Positions 1 to 9,316 of a DNA stretch of 34,547 nt are shown here, in pieces (within the stretch, counting starts at the first letter, position 1; every line of letters starts with the position of its first letter). The notes beneath the pieces are model-generated. The model did not search any database. It was not told the DNA's origin and worked only from the letters and a program-made list of their open reading frames with translations. Position numbers and translations under genes: made by a program. This DNA is from Acidobacteriota bacterium (GTDB lineage: Bacteria; Acidobacteriota; Terriglobia; Bryobacterales; Bryobacteraceae): the NCBI GenBank assembly GCA_025354525.1, contig JANXMS010000479.1, positions 1 through 34,547 on the forward strand, in the 5' to 3' direction.

Positions 1-494
1 TAACTTCAAACCCCAAAGAAGCGAACCCGACTCACTCGCACGCTCCTCATCCCTTCGAGATTCTATCCTCGCCGACGCCTCCGAGAACCGAATGCCCCCT
101 TCCGCACGCCCGACCTTACCCACACCAAACAGCGAAGAGGCGATATAAGTCCGTCATGAGTCTGCTTGTTGCTCGATACCGACGTAGCCGAGGTCACTTG
201 ATCGTAAGTCGGTGTCACAATGGATTGGTTCGGCTCGGCCCGGAACTCTGTGTTGTTGCACTGCGGGGCGGAGGCGCACATCATTCGAAGTTCGCTGGGA
301 GCGGTGCAGCGGCGGTTGGCCCTGGCGCTGTTTGCGCGGACGAACCGGTCGGCGATTGAGGCGGTGCTGCCTTGGACGAATGGGGAGTTTAAGCGTCGAC
401 TGCGGACGGGGGGAGGAGGTGATGTGGAGTCGGCGGTTTGTTTCGGGGGCGCGATCGGCGTTGCTGGGGTAGCTCTGATTGGTCAAGCCTTGGA

Positions 495-911
495 CTATGG
501 GAGACCGAGAAGGAGGACATCTTCGGCAGTGGCGGCCGCACGTAGCTCAAGATTCAGCGTTGCGAGGGGAAGGCAGCGCCGCCGAGCGAGTTCCAAGTAG
601 GCTGCGTCGTAGAGAGTCAGCCGGTGTCGGGCTGCCAATTTTGCGGTCGCGCCCCACGCCTGACGGTCGGTTTCCGGATCGATGGTTATGGGAAGCCGCG
701 CAAGATCGGCCAGCGTAGCGTCTCGAAAAGCGGCATCCGCGCGGCCTTTTCGAACGCCCATTTCAAGAACGTTGGCAACCTCCAGTCGCCAAAGCGCGGG
801 CACCCAGGCTCCCAATTCAATAACTTTGGCAAAAACGTTGGAGATTGCCTCCGTGGTTTCGGCGCGGTAGATCCAGCCAATCGTGACGGAAGAGTCGAGT
901 ATCAGGCTCAA
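495..911 (-). CDS. PIN-domain (VapC-like) toxin
   Basis: 138-aa ORF MSLILDSSVTIGWIYRAE...LTLYDAAYLELARRRCLPLATLN; PIN-like acidic residues; ATGA overlap with upstream antitoxin ORF. Confidence 0.85.
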   Translation of the reverse strand: MSLILDSSVTIGWIYRAETTEAISNVFAKVIELGAWVPALWRLEVANVLEMGVRKGRADAAFRDATLADLARLPITIDPETDRQAWGATAKLAARHRLTLYDAAYLELARRRCLPLATLNLELRAAATAEDVLLLGLP

Positions 912-1159
912 GGTCGACCTTCGTCTCGATCCAATTTGAGGATCTCCCAGGTAATTGCGTCCTGCGCCAAATGCTTAGCGCGGGCGCGGATACGGTCGGC
1001 CGCCGCAATCGCTTGCTCGCGGTCGATTCCGCCAGAACTAGCCACTAAGCGGGCGACTGGCTTGCCGTGCCTCGTAATCACGATTTCCTCTCCGCGTGCT
1101 ACCCGGTCCAACAGCGAACCGAAGGTGTTTTTTGCCTCGAAGGCTCCGACTTCCAGCAT
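908..1159 (-). CDS. Phd/YefM-family antitoxin
   Basis: 83-aa ORF MLEVGAFEAKNTFGSLLDRVARGEEIVITRHGKPVARLV, typical Phd/YefM N-terminus; overlaps PIN toxin start. Confidence 0.88.
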   Translation of the reverse strand: MLEVGAFEAKNTFGSLLDRVARGEEIVITRHGKPVARLVASSGGIDREQAIAAADRIRARAKHLAQDAITWEILKLDRDEGRP

Positions 1160-1266
1160 AATTTCTTACGTACTCCAGCTTAAGCTAGCTTGCCACGATT
1201 CGGCAGGTCTCTACGGCGGGGCTGAGCGCTGGTTGCCTAGGCACGGTAGAATAGTTCCTTAGATTC

Positions 1267-1806
1267 ATGTCTCAACGGATTCGATCGACGACGGTCCTGG
1301 CGGTTCGCCGGGGGGGAAAGGTTGTCATGGCGGCCGATGGTCAAGTGACCATGGGTTCAGAGGTGCTTAAGGGGAACGCCAAAAAGCTCCGCACGCTGTA
1401 TAACGGCAAGATAATGGCTGGGTTTGCGGGCTCGACGGCGGACGCGTTTTCGCTGTTTGCGCGGTTCGAAACCAAGCTCGAACAGCACAACGGCAAGCTG
1501 GATCGGGCGGTGGTGGAGCTGGCTAAAGACTGGCGGACTGATAAGGTGCTGCGGCATTTAGAAGCGCTGCTGCTGGTGGCTGATAGCGAGAAGATCTATC
1601 TGCTGGGGGGCAATGGCGACGTGATTGAGCCAGACGATGACGTGATGGCGATTGGCTCCGGCGGATCGTTTGCGCGTTGTTCAGCCGTGGCGCTGATGGA
1701 GAACACCGAGTTGACGGCGCGGCAGATTGTCGAGAAAGCGATGAAGATCGCCGGCGACATTTGCATCTACACGAACCATAATTGCGTGTTTGAGGAGCTG
1801 GGCTAA
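1267..1806 (+). CDS. hslV: ATP-dependent protease subunit HslV
   Basis: [25 protein letters not shown]...[27 protein letters not shown]; followed by hslU. Confidence 0.97.
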   Translation: MSQRIRSTTVLAVRRGGKVVMAADGQVTMGSEVLKGNAKKLRTLYNGKIMAGFAGSTADAFSLFARFETKLEQHNGKLDRAVVELAKDWRTDKVLRHLEALLLVADSEKIYLLGGNGDVIEPDDDVMAIGSGGSFARCSAVALMENTELTARQIVEKAMKIAGDICIYTNHNCVFEELG

Positions 1807-3179
1807 TGGTGATCTATCTACCGCAACACGGGGCCCATGCCGATGGCGAAGCGCCGTTACTGGATGAGCTGACGCCGCGCGAGATTGTGCGGGAGTTGGA
1901 CAAATACGTGATCGGCCAAGCGGACGCGAAGAAGGCCGTGGCGATTGCGTTGCGGAATCGGGTGCGGCGGCAGAAGCTGGATCCGGACATGGCCGAAGAC
2001 GTCATGCCGAAGAACATTCTGATGATCGGGTCGACGGGCGTCGGCAAGACGGAGATCGCTCGGCGGCTGGCGAAGCTGGCGAATTCGCCGTTTTTGAAAG
2101 TGGAAGCGAGCAAGTTTACGGAAGTGGGCTACGTGGGCCGGGACGTGGAATCGATGATTCGGGACCTGGTGGAGATCTCGATCGATATGGTTCGGGAGGA
2201 ACGTCTGGATGACGTGGCGGACCGGGCGGAACGTTTTGCGGAAGATCGGTTGCTGCCGCTGTTGATGCCGCCGGCGACGGAAGCGGTGGAGAACGAGACG
2301 GACGAGAAGGCACGGGAGAAGCTGCGGGACAAGTTTCGGACTGGGAAGCTGGACGACAAGATGGTGGAGATCGACGTCAAGGACCGGGCGCCGATGATGG
2401 ACTTCGGCAGTGGGCCAGGCGCGGACGATATGGACGTCAGCTTGAAAGAGTTTTTGCCGACGCTGTTTGGGAGCCGGACGAAGAAGCGCAAGATGCGCGT
2501 GAGCGAGGCGTTCGATTATTTGGTGGAAGAAGAAGAGCTGAAGCTGATCGATATGGACCAGGTGCAGCGGGTGGCCATTGAGCGGGTGGAGCGCAATGGC
2601 ATGATCTTCCTGGACGAGATCGATAAAATCGCCGGACGGGAAGGGGGCCAGGGCCCGGACGTAAGCCGGGAGGGCGTGCAGCGGGATATTTTGCCGATTG
2701 TGGAAGGCACGACGGTGAATACGCGTTATGGCTTCGTGCGGACGGACCATATTCTTTTCATTGCGGCTGGGGCGTTTCATGTTTCGAAGCCGAGCGATTT
2801 GATTCCTGAGCTGCAGGGTCGTTTTCCGATTCGGGTCGAGTTAAAGTCGTTGACCGAGCAGGACTTTATTCGGATTTTGAAAGAGCCGAAGAATGCGTTG
2901 ATCAAGCAGAGCCAAGCGTTGTTGGACACCGAAGGGATCAAGCTGAGTTTTACCGAGGATGCCTTAGTGGAGCTGGCGAGATTCGCGGCACAGGTGAATG
3001 CGCAGGCGGAGAACATTGGGGCGCGGCGGCTGCATACGATTCTCGAGAAGGTGCTGGAGGAGATCAGTTTTGAGGGTCCGGACCTGAAGAAGAAGACGGT
3101 GAAGATTGACGCTGAGTATGTGCGGAAGCAACTGGCGGAGATCGTGAAAGATCAGGATCTGACTCGGTACATCCTCTAA
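1806..3179 (+). CDS. hslU: ATP-dependent protease ATPase subunit HslU
   Basis: [35 protein letters not shown]; Walker [19 protein letters not shown]-terminus LTRYIL; start overlaps hslV stop. Confidence 0.97.
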   Translation: MVIYLPQHGAHADGEAPLLDELTPREIVRELDKYVIGQADAKKAVAIALRNRVRRQKLDPDMAEDVMPKNILMIGSTGVGKTEIARRLAKLANSPFLKVEASKFTEVGYVGRDVESMIRDLVEISIDMVREERLDDVADRAERFAEDRLLPLLMPPATEAVENETDEKAREKLRDKFRTGKLDDKMVEIDVKDRAPMMDFGSGPGADDMDVSLKEFLPTLFGSRTKKRKMRVSEAFDYLVEEEELKLIDMDQVQRVAIERVERNGMIFLDEIDKIAGREGGQGPDVSREGVQRDILPIVEGTTVNTRYGFVRTDHILFIAAGAFHVSKPSDLIPELQGRFPIRVELKSLTEQDFIRILKEPKNALIKQSQALLDTEGIKLSFTEDALVELARFAAQVNAQAENIGARRLHTILEKVLEEISFEGPDLKKKTVKIDAEYVRKQLAEIVKDQDLTRYIL

Positions 3180-4087
3180 TGCACGTCCCGCGTTCCGCTT
3201 GGGTATGGGTAGGCTGCTTGGTACTGGCGGGTTGCGGGTATGTCGGCGACCCGATGCCCCCGGCGTTAAATATCCCAATGCGGATCATCGATTTAAAGGC
3301 CGAGCAGGTGGGCGCCCGGATGAAGGTGCGGTTTACGATTCCGGATTTGACTACTGAGAAGTTGCCTGTGAAGCAGGTGACGGTGGAGTTGCGGGGCGGG
3401 GATGTGGCAATGCCGGTCGCGGCGCGGGAGCCGGGCGTGGTGGAGGCAGAGGGGCCGGTGTTGGCCCCGTGGCTGGGGCACGAGGTCGCCTTCATGGTAC
3501 GGCTGCAGAACACGAAGGGCCGGTATTCGGAGTGGTCGAACGTGGTGTTGCGGCAGGTGATGCCGACGGTGGCGACGCCGGCCGGGTTTGCGGCGAAGCC
3601 GGCGGAAGGTGGGGTGGGGTTGGCGTGGAGCGGGCCGGGGGATGGGTGGTTGATCTATCGGGATGGGGTACTGCTGGCGGAGGTGAAGAAGGCCGGGTAT
3701 CTTGACGGGTCGGCGGAGGTGGGCAAGAGCTACCGGTATGAGTTGGAAGCTTGGGCGACGGCGGGTACGCAACGTGCGGCGAGTGAGCGGACGGCGGAGG
3801 TAGCGGTGACGAACACTGACAGCTTCCCCCCGATGGCACCGAGGGCGCTGAGCGTGATCGCGAGCACGAACACAATTGAGCTGTCGTGGGATCGTAGTTT
3901 AGAAGCCGACTTTAAACACTACCGGGTGTGGCGGGATGGGCAGGAGTTGGCGGCGGCAGTGGACGTGCCGGCCTATACGGACCGCACCGCTGAAAGTGGG
4001 AAAAAGTACGTTTATGCTGTTTCCGCCGTGGACCTGCGCGGCAACGAGAGTCCGAAATCACAACCTGTGGAGATCACAACCCCGTGA
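3179..4087 (+). CDS. putative lipoprotein with fibronectin type III-like repeats
   Basis: Lipobox LVLAGC near N-terminus; FnIII-like segments (APRALSVIASTNTIELSWDRS...YVYAVSAVDLRGNES). Confidence 0.75.
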   Translation: MHVPRSAWVWVGCLVLAGCGYVGDPMPPALNIPMRIIDLKAEQVGARMKVRFTIPDLTTEKLPVKQVTVELRGGDVAMPVAAREPGVVEAEGPVLAPWLGHEVAFMVRLQNTKGRYSEWSNVVLRQVMPTVATPAGFAAKPAEGGVGLAWSGPGDGWLIYRDGVLLAEVKKAGYLDGSAEVGKSYRYELEAWATAGTQRAASERTAEVAVTNTDSFPPMAPRALSVIASTNTIELSWDRSLEADFKHYRVWRDGQELAAAVDVPAYTDRTAESGKKYVYAVSAVDLRGNESPKSQPVEITTP

Positions 4088-4878
4088 CTAAGTTTGTTCG
4101 TTTCAGTCTGGATAAATCGACGCCTCCGACGGCGGCAGATCGGCATTCGGGAGTGCGCTATGGCGTGCTTGACGGGGAGACGATTTCCGAAGTCCCTTCT
4201 CTTTTCGAGTTCGACCGGGGGACGACGCATGGACTGACCTCCGTGCGACTCTTGCCGCCGGTGTCGCCATCGAAGATTGTTTGCGTGGGGCGGAACTACG
4301 CCGACCACGCGAAAGAGTTGGGGAATGCGGTGCCGACCGAGCCTCTCATTTTTTTGAAGCCTCCGAGTTCCTTGATTGCGCATGGGGACAAGATTATTTA
4401 CCCGCCGCAGTCGACGCTCGTAAGTTACGAGGCGGAGTTGGGTGTGATTATAGGGCGTCGCGCGCGGAACGTGCGGAAGCAGGACTGGGCTGATTACGTC
4501 TGGGGGTACACTTGCGTGAACGACGTGACGGCGCGGGACTTGCAGAAGAAAGACGGGCAGTGGACGCGGGGGAAGGGGTTCGACACGTTTTGCCCGGTGG
4601 GGCAGTGGGCGGTGCCAGCGAATGAGGTTAGCCTGAACAGCCTACGAGTGCAGGCGTTTTTGGATGGCGAGAAGAAGCAGGACGGGCCCGTAACGGACAT
4701 GATTTTCGACCTGGGTGATATACTTGCCTATGTCAGTCACTTTATGACACTTGAGCCAGGCGATTTGATCGCCACTGGCACCCCGCCTGGCGTAGGCGCA
4801 ATGGAACCGGGTTCTTCGGTTCGCATCGTGATCGATGGCGTGGGCGCTCTCGAAAACCCAATTACCTCGGAAGCATAA
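4084..4878 (+). CDS. fumarylacetoacetate hydrolase family protein
   Basis: KIVCVGRNYADHAKELGN...YEAELGVIIG...NDVTARDLQKKDGQWTRGKGFDTFCPVG...GDLIATGTPPGVG. Confidence 0.93.
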   Translation: MTKFVRFSLDKSTPPTAADRHSGVRYGVLDGETISEVPSLFEFDRGTTHGLTSVRLLPPVSPSKIVCVGRNYADHAKELGNAVPTEPLIFLKPPSSLIAHGDKIIYPPQSTLVSYEAELGVIIGRRARNVRKQDWADYVWGYTCVNDVTARDLQKKDGQWTRGKGFDTFCPVGQWAVPANEVSLNSLRVQAFLDGEKKQDGPVTDMIFDLGDILAYVSHFMTLEPGDLIATGTPPGVGAMEPGSSVRIVIDGVGALENPITSEA

Positions 4879-4887
4879 TAAATCACC

Positions 4888-5535
4888 ATGAAAATTTTTC
4901 TGGATACCGCCAATTTGGACGAGATTAGGAAAGGTGCCGACTGGGGCATCGTGGACGGCGTAACGACGAACCCTTCGCTGATTGCGAAGGAAGGGAAGCC
5001 GATCGAAGAGCAGGTCAAGGCGATCTGCGACATCATCGACGGCGATATTTCTGCCGAAGTGGTGGCGATTGAATCGGCCGCCATGATTACAGAGGGCCTG
5101 AAGCTGGCGAAGATCCACAAAAACATTGTGGTGAAATTGCCGTTGATTCGGGAAGGTATCAAGGCTTGCAAGGCGTTGTCGAGCGAAGGGATTCGTACGA
5201 ACGTGACGCTTTGTTTTTCGGCACCGCAGGCGATTCTGGCCGCGAAGGCTGGGGCGTACCTGGTGAGCCCGTTTGTTGGCCGGTTGGACGACATCGGCCA
5301 CGTCGGAATGGATCTGATTGAACAGATCGTGGCTGTCTTTTCGAACTACGAGTTCAAGACCCAAGTGTTGGCTGCCAGCATTCGGACGCCGATCCACTTC
5401 CTGGATGCGGCGCTGGCCGGGGCGGACGTAGCGACGATTCCGTTCAAGACCTTGGACATGCTGTTCAATCATCCGCTGACTGATCGGGGTCTTGAGCAGT
5501 TCTTGAAAGACCACGCGAAATCGTTGGCGCAGTAG
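4888..5535 (+). CDS. fsa: fructose-6-phosphate aldolase / small transaldolase
   Basis: [36 protein letters not shown]...[11 protein letters not shown]. Confidence 0.93.
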   Translation: MKIFLDTANLDEIRKGADWGIVDGVTTNPSLIAKEGKPIEEQVKAICDIIDGDISAEVVAIESAAMITEGLKLAKIHKNIVVKLPLIREGIKACKALSSEGIRTNVTLCFSAPQAILAAKAGAYLVSPFVGRLDDIGHVGMDLIEQIVAVFSNYEFKTQVLAASIRTPIHFLDAALAGADVATIPFKTLDMLFNHPLTDRGLEQFLKDHAKSLAQ

Positions 5536-5544
5536 TTTTTGCTT

Positions 5545-5976
5545 ATGCTTCTCTCTTGGCTACAGCAGCTGGGGCAGGCCTCGTGGCTAATGCCGGCTGC
5601 GGTTGGCGTGGCGGCGTTCGGGGCTGGGGCTTGGGTGCTGGTCGGAGCGATTCGAGCGCGGCGTAGCCCGGACGAGTTGGAGCGCCGCCGCCGGATTCGG
5701 ATTCACGTCGCGGGCCGCATGGGAGAAGCAACAGTAGAACAAGCGGATGAAAAAACGCTGCACTACTCATACCAAATCGCCGGGGTAAGCTATTCGACTT
5801 CGCAAGACATTGCGCAGTTGGAGGCTCATCTGCCGGCCAAAGCTCATTTACTGATCGGCAACGCGCTGATCAAATATCATCCGCAGAACCCAGCAAATTC
5901 AATCTTAATCTGCGAGCATTGGTCCGGCTTGCTGGCCGGGCGACATTCAATAAAGCGAGAAGAAGAGCGTATATGA
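5545..5976 (+). CDS. membrane protein, DUF3592-like
   Basis: N-terminal TM segment; YSYQIAGVSYSTSQDI and VLIGNALIKYHPQNPANSIL pattern; ATGA overlap with next ORF. Confidence 0.55.
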   Translation: MLLSWLQQLGQASWLMPAAVGVAAFGAGAWVLVGAIRARRSPDELERRRRIRIHVAGRMGEATVEQADEKTLHYSYQIAGVSYSTSQDIAQLEAHLPAKAHLLIGNALIKYHPQNPANSILICEHWSGLLAGRHSIKREEERI

Positions 5977-6353
5977 AGCAATTTTTGATGATTGCCATGG
6001 CGGCGTTGATGCTGACCGTGGGCGCGACGAACATGGAAGCGGTGATTAAGAAAACTGCTCCGGCAACCGTGATTCATGTGGTGACCGTGAAGTGGAAGGC
6101 TGGCACGAAGCCGGAGCAAATCAAGGCTGCTTTGGACGGCGTGCAGGCGTTGCCGATAAAGTACAAGGGTATTGTGCGCGTTTGGACCGAGTCGATCAAA
6201 GTTCAGGGCGGCAAGGCGAACGCGTTTGTGATGGAGTTCAAGGACGAAGCGGCGTTGAAGGCTTACACGGACAGCCCGGCGCAGTTGGAATGGTACAAGA
6301 CGTACCTCGACATCCGCGAAGAGAGCGCGACGTTCGACATTACCAACAAGTAG
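5973..6353 (+). CDS. exported Dabb-domain (stress-responsive alpha/beta barrel) protein
   Basis: Signal-like MKQFLMIAMAALMLTVGA; VIHVVTVKWKAGTKPEQIKAALDGVQALP ... Dabb-like fold. Confidence 0.75.
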   Translation: MKQFLMIAMAALMLTVGATNMEAVIKKTAPATVIHVVTVKWKAGTKPEQIKAALDGVQALPIKYKGIVRVWTESIKVQGGKANAFVMEFKDEAALKAYTDSPAQLEWYKTYLDIREESATFDITNK

Positions 6354-6364
6354 TAGTAGTTTTT

Positions 6365-6394
6365 AGGGCCGTCCGCGGGTTGGCGGACGGCCCT
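6365..6394. terminator. hairpin between convergent genes
   Basis: Perfect 12-bp stem AGGGCCGTCCGC / GCGGACGGCCCT, 6-nt loop; no clear U-tract. Confidence 0.55.
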
Positions 6395-6472
6395 GGTTGG
6401 ACCGTTAGTGCGAACGGGCCTAGGCCGGGGATGGAGCGAATGGCTCTGGGGGCGCGGAGGGTATTGGGTGAA

Positions 6473-7285
6473 TTACGCACTTGGAACATTTTCCATAATG
6501 CGATGCGGGTGTGTGTAGACGTTACATCGCTCTTCGCGCAGGAAGCCGATGAGAGTGATGTTCTGTCGACGCGCGAGTTCGACCGCCATGGTAGAAGGCG
6601 CTCCTATGGAAGCGACAAAGGTTGTCTTCGCGGCGGCGCATTTTTGCAACAATTCGTAACCTGCCCGGCCACTCAGTAGAACTAAGTGTCCGGTAAGCGG
6701 CAGCGCGTCTAGTTGGAGACGATGGCCGACTAGTTTGTCGAGCGCGTTATGACGACCGATGTCTTCGCGAAGGCCGAGGAGTTCTCCTTCGAGGGAGAAA
6801 AGGGCGGCGGCGTGAAGGGCGCCGGTTCGTTGGAAAGCGGGTTGCGCGGCGGCTAGGCGCGCCGGAAGTTCGTAGAGCAGGTTGATCGGCATCGAGGCTT
6901 CGACGGAGGCCGAGGCCTCCGCCAAGGTGGGCAGTTCTTCGCGACCGCAGAGGCCGCACGCGGAGGTACGGATGAGGTGCCTCCGCGTTGCGCCAGCCGG
7001 TTCGATGCCGGCTTGCAGGGAGACGAGTACAGAGCCGGGTTGGGGATGAATAGCGGCGATTTCGGAGGCCGCCGTGATCCAGCCTTCGGCGTAAAGAAGT
7101 CCGCAGGCCAGATCGACCTCCTGCCCCGGCGTGCAAAGGGTGAGGCCGAGGGTGGCGATCTCCCGACGATCCTTGAACGAGTATTCGACGCGGACTTCGA
7201 GCGTCGCTTCGACGCCGAGCGAGTCGGTGGCCGGATGCGACCGACCACCTTCCCACCGAGCGATAGGAACCTGCTTGATCGGCAC
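6473..7285 (-). CDS. fdhD: formate dehydrogenase accessory sulfurtransferase FdhD
   Basis: SACGLCGREELP; TGALHAAALFSLEGELLGLREDIGRHNALDKLVG; LVLSGRAGYELLQKCA. Confidence 0.95.
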   Translation of the reverse strand: MPIKQVPIARWEGGRSHPATDSLGVEATLEVRVEYSFKDRREIATLGLTLCTPGQEVDLACGLLYAEGWITAASEIAAIHPQPGSVLVSLQAGIEPAGATRRHLIRTSACGLCGREELPTLAEASASVEASMPINLLYELPARLAAAQPAFQRTGALHAAALFSLEGELLGLREDIGRHNALDKLVGHRLQLDALPLTGHLVLLSGRAGYELLQKCAAAKTTFVASIGAPSTMAVELARRQNITLIGFLREERCNVYTHPHRIMENVPSA

Positions 7286-7288
7286 GGG

Positions 7289-8158
7289 CTACCGCAGACT
7301 TTGGAGCAAGCCGATGGCAGCTTTAATGTCGTCGACGTGGGCGAGCTTGGCTTGGTGACGATCGTTCATATCCTGTTCGAGAGAGACTTCGCGTTCGATG
7401 GTAAGGGCACCTTTGTAGCCGATGGCTTTCAGCGTGTTGACGAAATCGGCCATGCCGACGGAGCCCTGGCCGAGGGGCATTTCCGTGCCGAGGGTGCCGG
7501 GCTTGGACTTGTCGGGCCAGTTACCGTCCTTAGCGTGAACGGATGCGACGTGATGGCCGACGAGCTTGAGGGCGGCGATGGGTTCCGAGGTTCCGTAGAG
7601 GATGAGATTGGCGGGGTCGAAGTTGAGTTTGAGGTTGGGCCGTTGGACGTCTTCGAGAAAGTGCAGCAAAGAGGCCGCCGGTTCCTGGCCGGTTTCGAGG
7701 GCGAAGAGGATGCCGCGCTTGGCGGCGTAGTCACAGATGCGGCGGACCATCTCGCGGACGGCAATGTAGTTCGGGTGGTTATGATCTTCGGGGACAAAGC
7801 CGATGTGGCAAGCGAAAATGGGGACACCCATGGCGGCGGTGGCGTCAATGACTTCATAGGTACGGGCTTCGCGCTCGGCGCGGAAGGCGGTGGGGATGAA
7901 GCCGACGGTTTGCTCGACGGTGGGGATGTCGGCGTAGCTTTCGCCATTGTAGGCAGCGAAGACGGCGGTGACGACGAACTCTTCATCGGCGAGGGCCTGT
8001 TTGTATACTTCGCCGAGGCCGGCTAAATCAACGGACCCTGTAAAGCCGAGGTGGCCGCAGCGAATGCCGAGCGACTTCACGGCGCGGATCATCTTCAGCG
8101 GTTCGGTGTCGCCCCAAAACATCAGGCCGACTTCTAAATCATCGAGTGCAATTGCCAT
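7289..8158 (-). CDS. sugar phosphate isomerase/epimerase (TIM barrel)
   Basis: FALETGQEPAASLLHFLEDVQRPNLKLNFDPANLILYG...VHAKDGNWP...LGQGSVGMADFVNTLKAIGYKGALTIERE. Confidence 0.9.
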   Translation of the reverse strand: MAIALDDLEVGLMFWGDTEPLKMIRAVKSLGIRCGHLGFTGSVDLAGLGEVYKQALADEEFVVTAVFAAYNGESYADIPTVEQTVGFIPTAFRAEREARTYEVIDATAAMGVPIFACHIGFVPEDHNHPNYIAVREMVRRICDYAAKRGILFALETGQEPAASLLHFLEDVQRPNLKLNFDPANLILYGTSEPIAALKLVGHHVASVHAKDGNWPDKSKPGTLGTEMPLGQGSVGMADFVNTLKAIGYKGALTIEREVSLEQDMNDRHQAKLAHVDDIKAAIGLLQSLR

Positions 8159-8163
8159 GGATT

Positions 8164-8643
8164 CTATTCTCCATCAGCGCCGAAGAAGTTGCAGTGCCGC
8201 TCCCAATCGAGGAGCCAGGCTTTCATCGGCAGGCCACCCGCGAAACCGGTGAGTTTGCCGTTGGAACCGATGACTCGATGGCAGGGGACGATGAGGGGAA
8301 GGGGGTTTGAACCGTTGGCGAGTCCGACGGCGCGGGAGGCGTTGGGGTTGCCGAGCTTGAGCGCGAGGGCACCGTAAGTGGTGGTTTCGCCGAACGGGAT
8401 TTCCCGCAGAAGGCGCCAGACGTGGTGCTGGAATGGGGTGCCGACCGGCGCTAGGGGTACGGTGAATTCTCTGAGTGTCCCGGCGAAATAGGCGTTGATT
8501 TCGGCGGCCGCCAAGGGGAGTTCGCCGTCGATGGCGTCGTTGATCGCGGACGCATGGGGGAGCCTGATTTCGGTGAGAGCCGTAGGGGTACCAAGAAGGA
8601 CGAGTTCGCCGATGGGGGTGGACAGGCGGTGGCGGATTCTCAT
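8164..8643 (-). CDS. ogt: methylated-DNA--protein-cysteine methyltransferase
   Basis: EIPFGETTTYGALALKLGNPNASRAVGLANGSNPLPLIVPCHRVIGSNGKLTGFAGGLPMKAWLL (PCHRV active site); ATG overlaps preceding TGA. Confidence 0.95.
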   Translation of the reverse strand: MRIRHRLSTPIGELVLLGTPTALTEIRLPHASAINDAIDGELPLAAAEINAYFAGTLREFTVPLAPVGTPFQHHVWRLLREIPFGETTTYGALALKLGNPNASRAVGLANGSNPLPLIVPCHRVIGSNGKLTGFAGGLPMKAWLLDWERHCNFFGADGE

Positions 8644-8981
8644 GACTGGCTTCTCCAGATGTGCAGGGCGGCGTAGGCCCGCCACGGTCGCCAGGCTTCG
8701 GCGCGGGCGGTGAGTCGCCGCTGAAACGGGGCACCAAGCAGAGCGGTGAATTTGCGTACGGTGCCCGCGAGGGGGAGTTCGCCGGTCGGGCTTCGCGGGC
8801 AGTGCGGGATCCTTATGACGACTGGCCCCGCGGACCGATGCGTTCGGCGTGAGCAGTGAGTTGCTGCTGGAGCGGGGCACCAAGTGGAGCGAGCGAGCGG
8901 GACGGCGGAATAGGCAATGACTTCGGAGGCGGCAGGCGGGAGCTGGTCAGAGGACGTCGACGGGCGGTGGCGGATTCTCAT
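8640..8981 (-). CDS. chimeric mini-ORF (ogt N-terminal-like sequence fused to AlkA C-terminus), repeat unit 1
   Basis: 113 aa MRIRHRPSTSSDQLPPAASEVIAYSA...KFTALLGAPFQRRLTARAEAWRPWRAYAALHIWRSQS; starts and ends in ATGA overlaps. Confidence 0.45.
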   Translation of the reverse strand: MRIRHRPSTSSDQLPPAASEVIAYSAVPLARSTWCPAPAATHCSRRTHRSAGPVVIRIPHCPRSPTGELPLAGTVRKFTALLGAPFQRRLTARAEAWRPWRAYAALHIWRSQS

Positions 8982-9316
8982 GACTGGCCTCTCCAGATGT
9001 GCAGGGGGGAGGCCCGCCACGGGCGCCAGGCTTCGGCGCGGGCGGTGAGTTGCCGCTGAAACGGGGCACCAAGCAGAGCGGTAAATTTGCGTACGGTGCC
9101 CGCGAGGGGGAGTTCGCCGGTCGGGCTTCGCGGGCAATGCGGGATCCTTATGACGACTGGCCCCGCGGACCGATGCGTTCGGCGTGAGCAGTGAGTTGCT
9201 GCTGGAGCGGGGCACCAAGCGGAGCGAGCGAGCGGGACGGCGGAATAGGCAATGACTTCGGAGGCGGCAGGCGGGGGCTGGTCGAAGGGCGTCGACGGGC
9301 GGTGGCGGATTCTCAT
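8978..9316 (-). CDS. chimeric mini-ORF (ogt N-terminal-like sequence fused to AlkA C-terminus), repeat unit 2
   Basis: 112 aa MRIRHRPSTPFDQPPPAASEV...LTARAEAWRPWRASPLHIWRGQS; starts and ends in ATGA overlaps. Confidence 0.45.
   Translation of the reverse strand: MRIRHRPSTPFDQPPPAASEVIAYSAVPLARSAWCPAPAATHCSRRTHRSAGPVVIRIPHCPRSPTGELPLAGTVRKFTALLGAPFQRQLTARAEAWRPWRASPLHIWRGQS

Noticed and set aside
154-600. Overlapping small ORFs at the window start
   Set aside because: No recognisable family, start codon context or conservation; cannot choose a strand.
1857-2780. 307-aa minus-strand ORF opposite hslU
   Set aside because: Shadow ORF of a GC-rich conserved gene; His/Arg/Pro-rich low-complexity translation.
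6365-6394. Strong hairpin considered as a riboswitch or ncRNA
   Set aside because: Lies between convergent gene ends and is a simple stem-loop; terminator or transcript-end structure is the simpler reading.
6977-8026. 349-aa plus-strand ORF over fdhD and the sugar isomerase
   Set aside because: Antisense to two well-supported genes; Gly/Asp-rich composition typical of a shadow frame.
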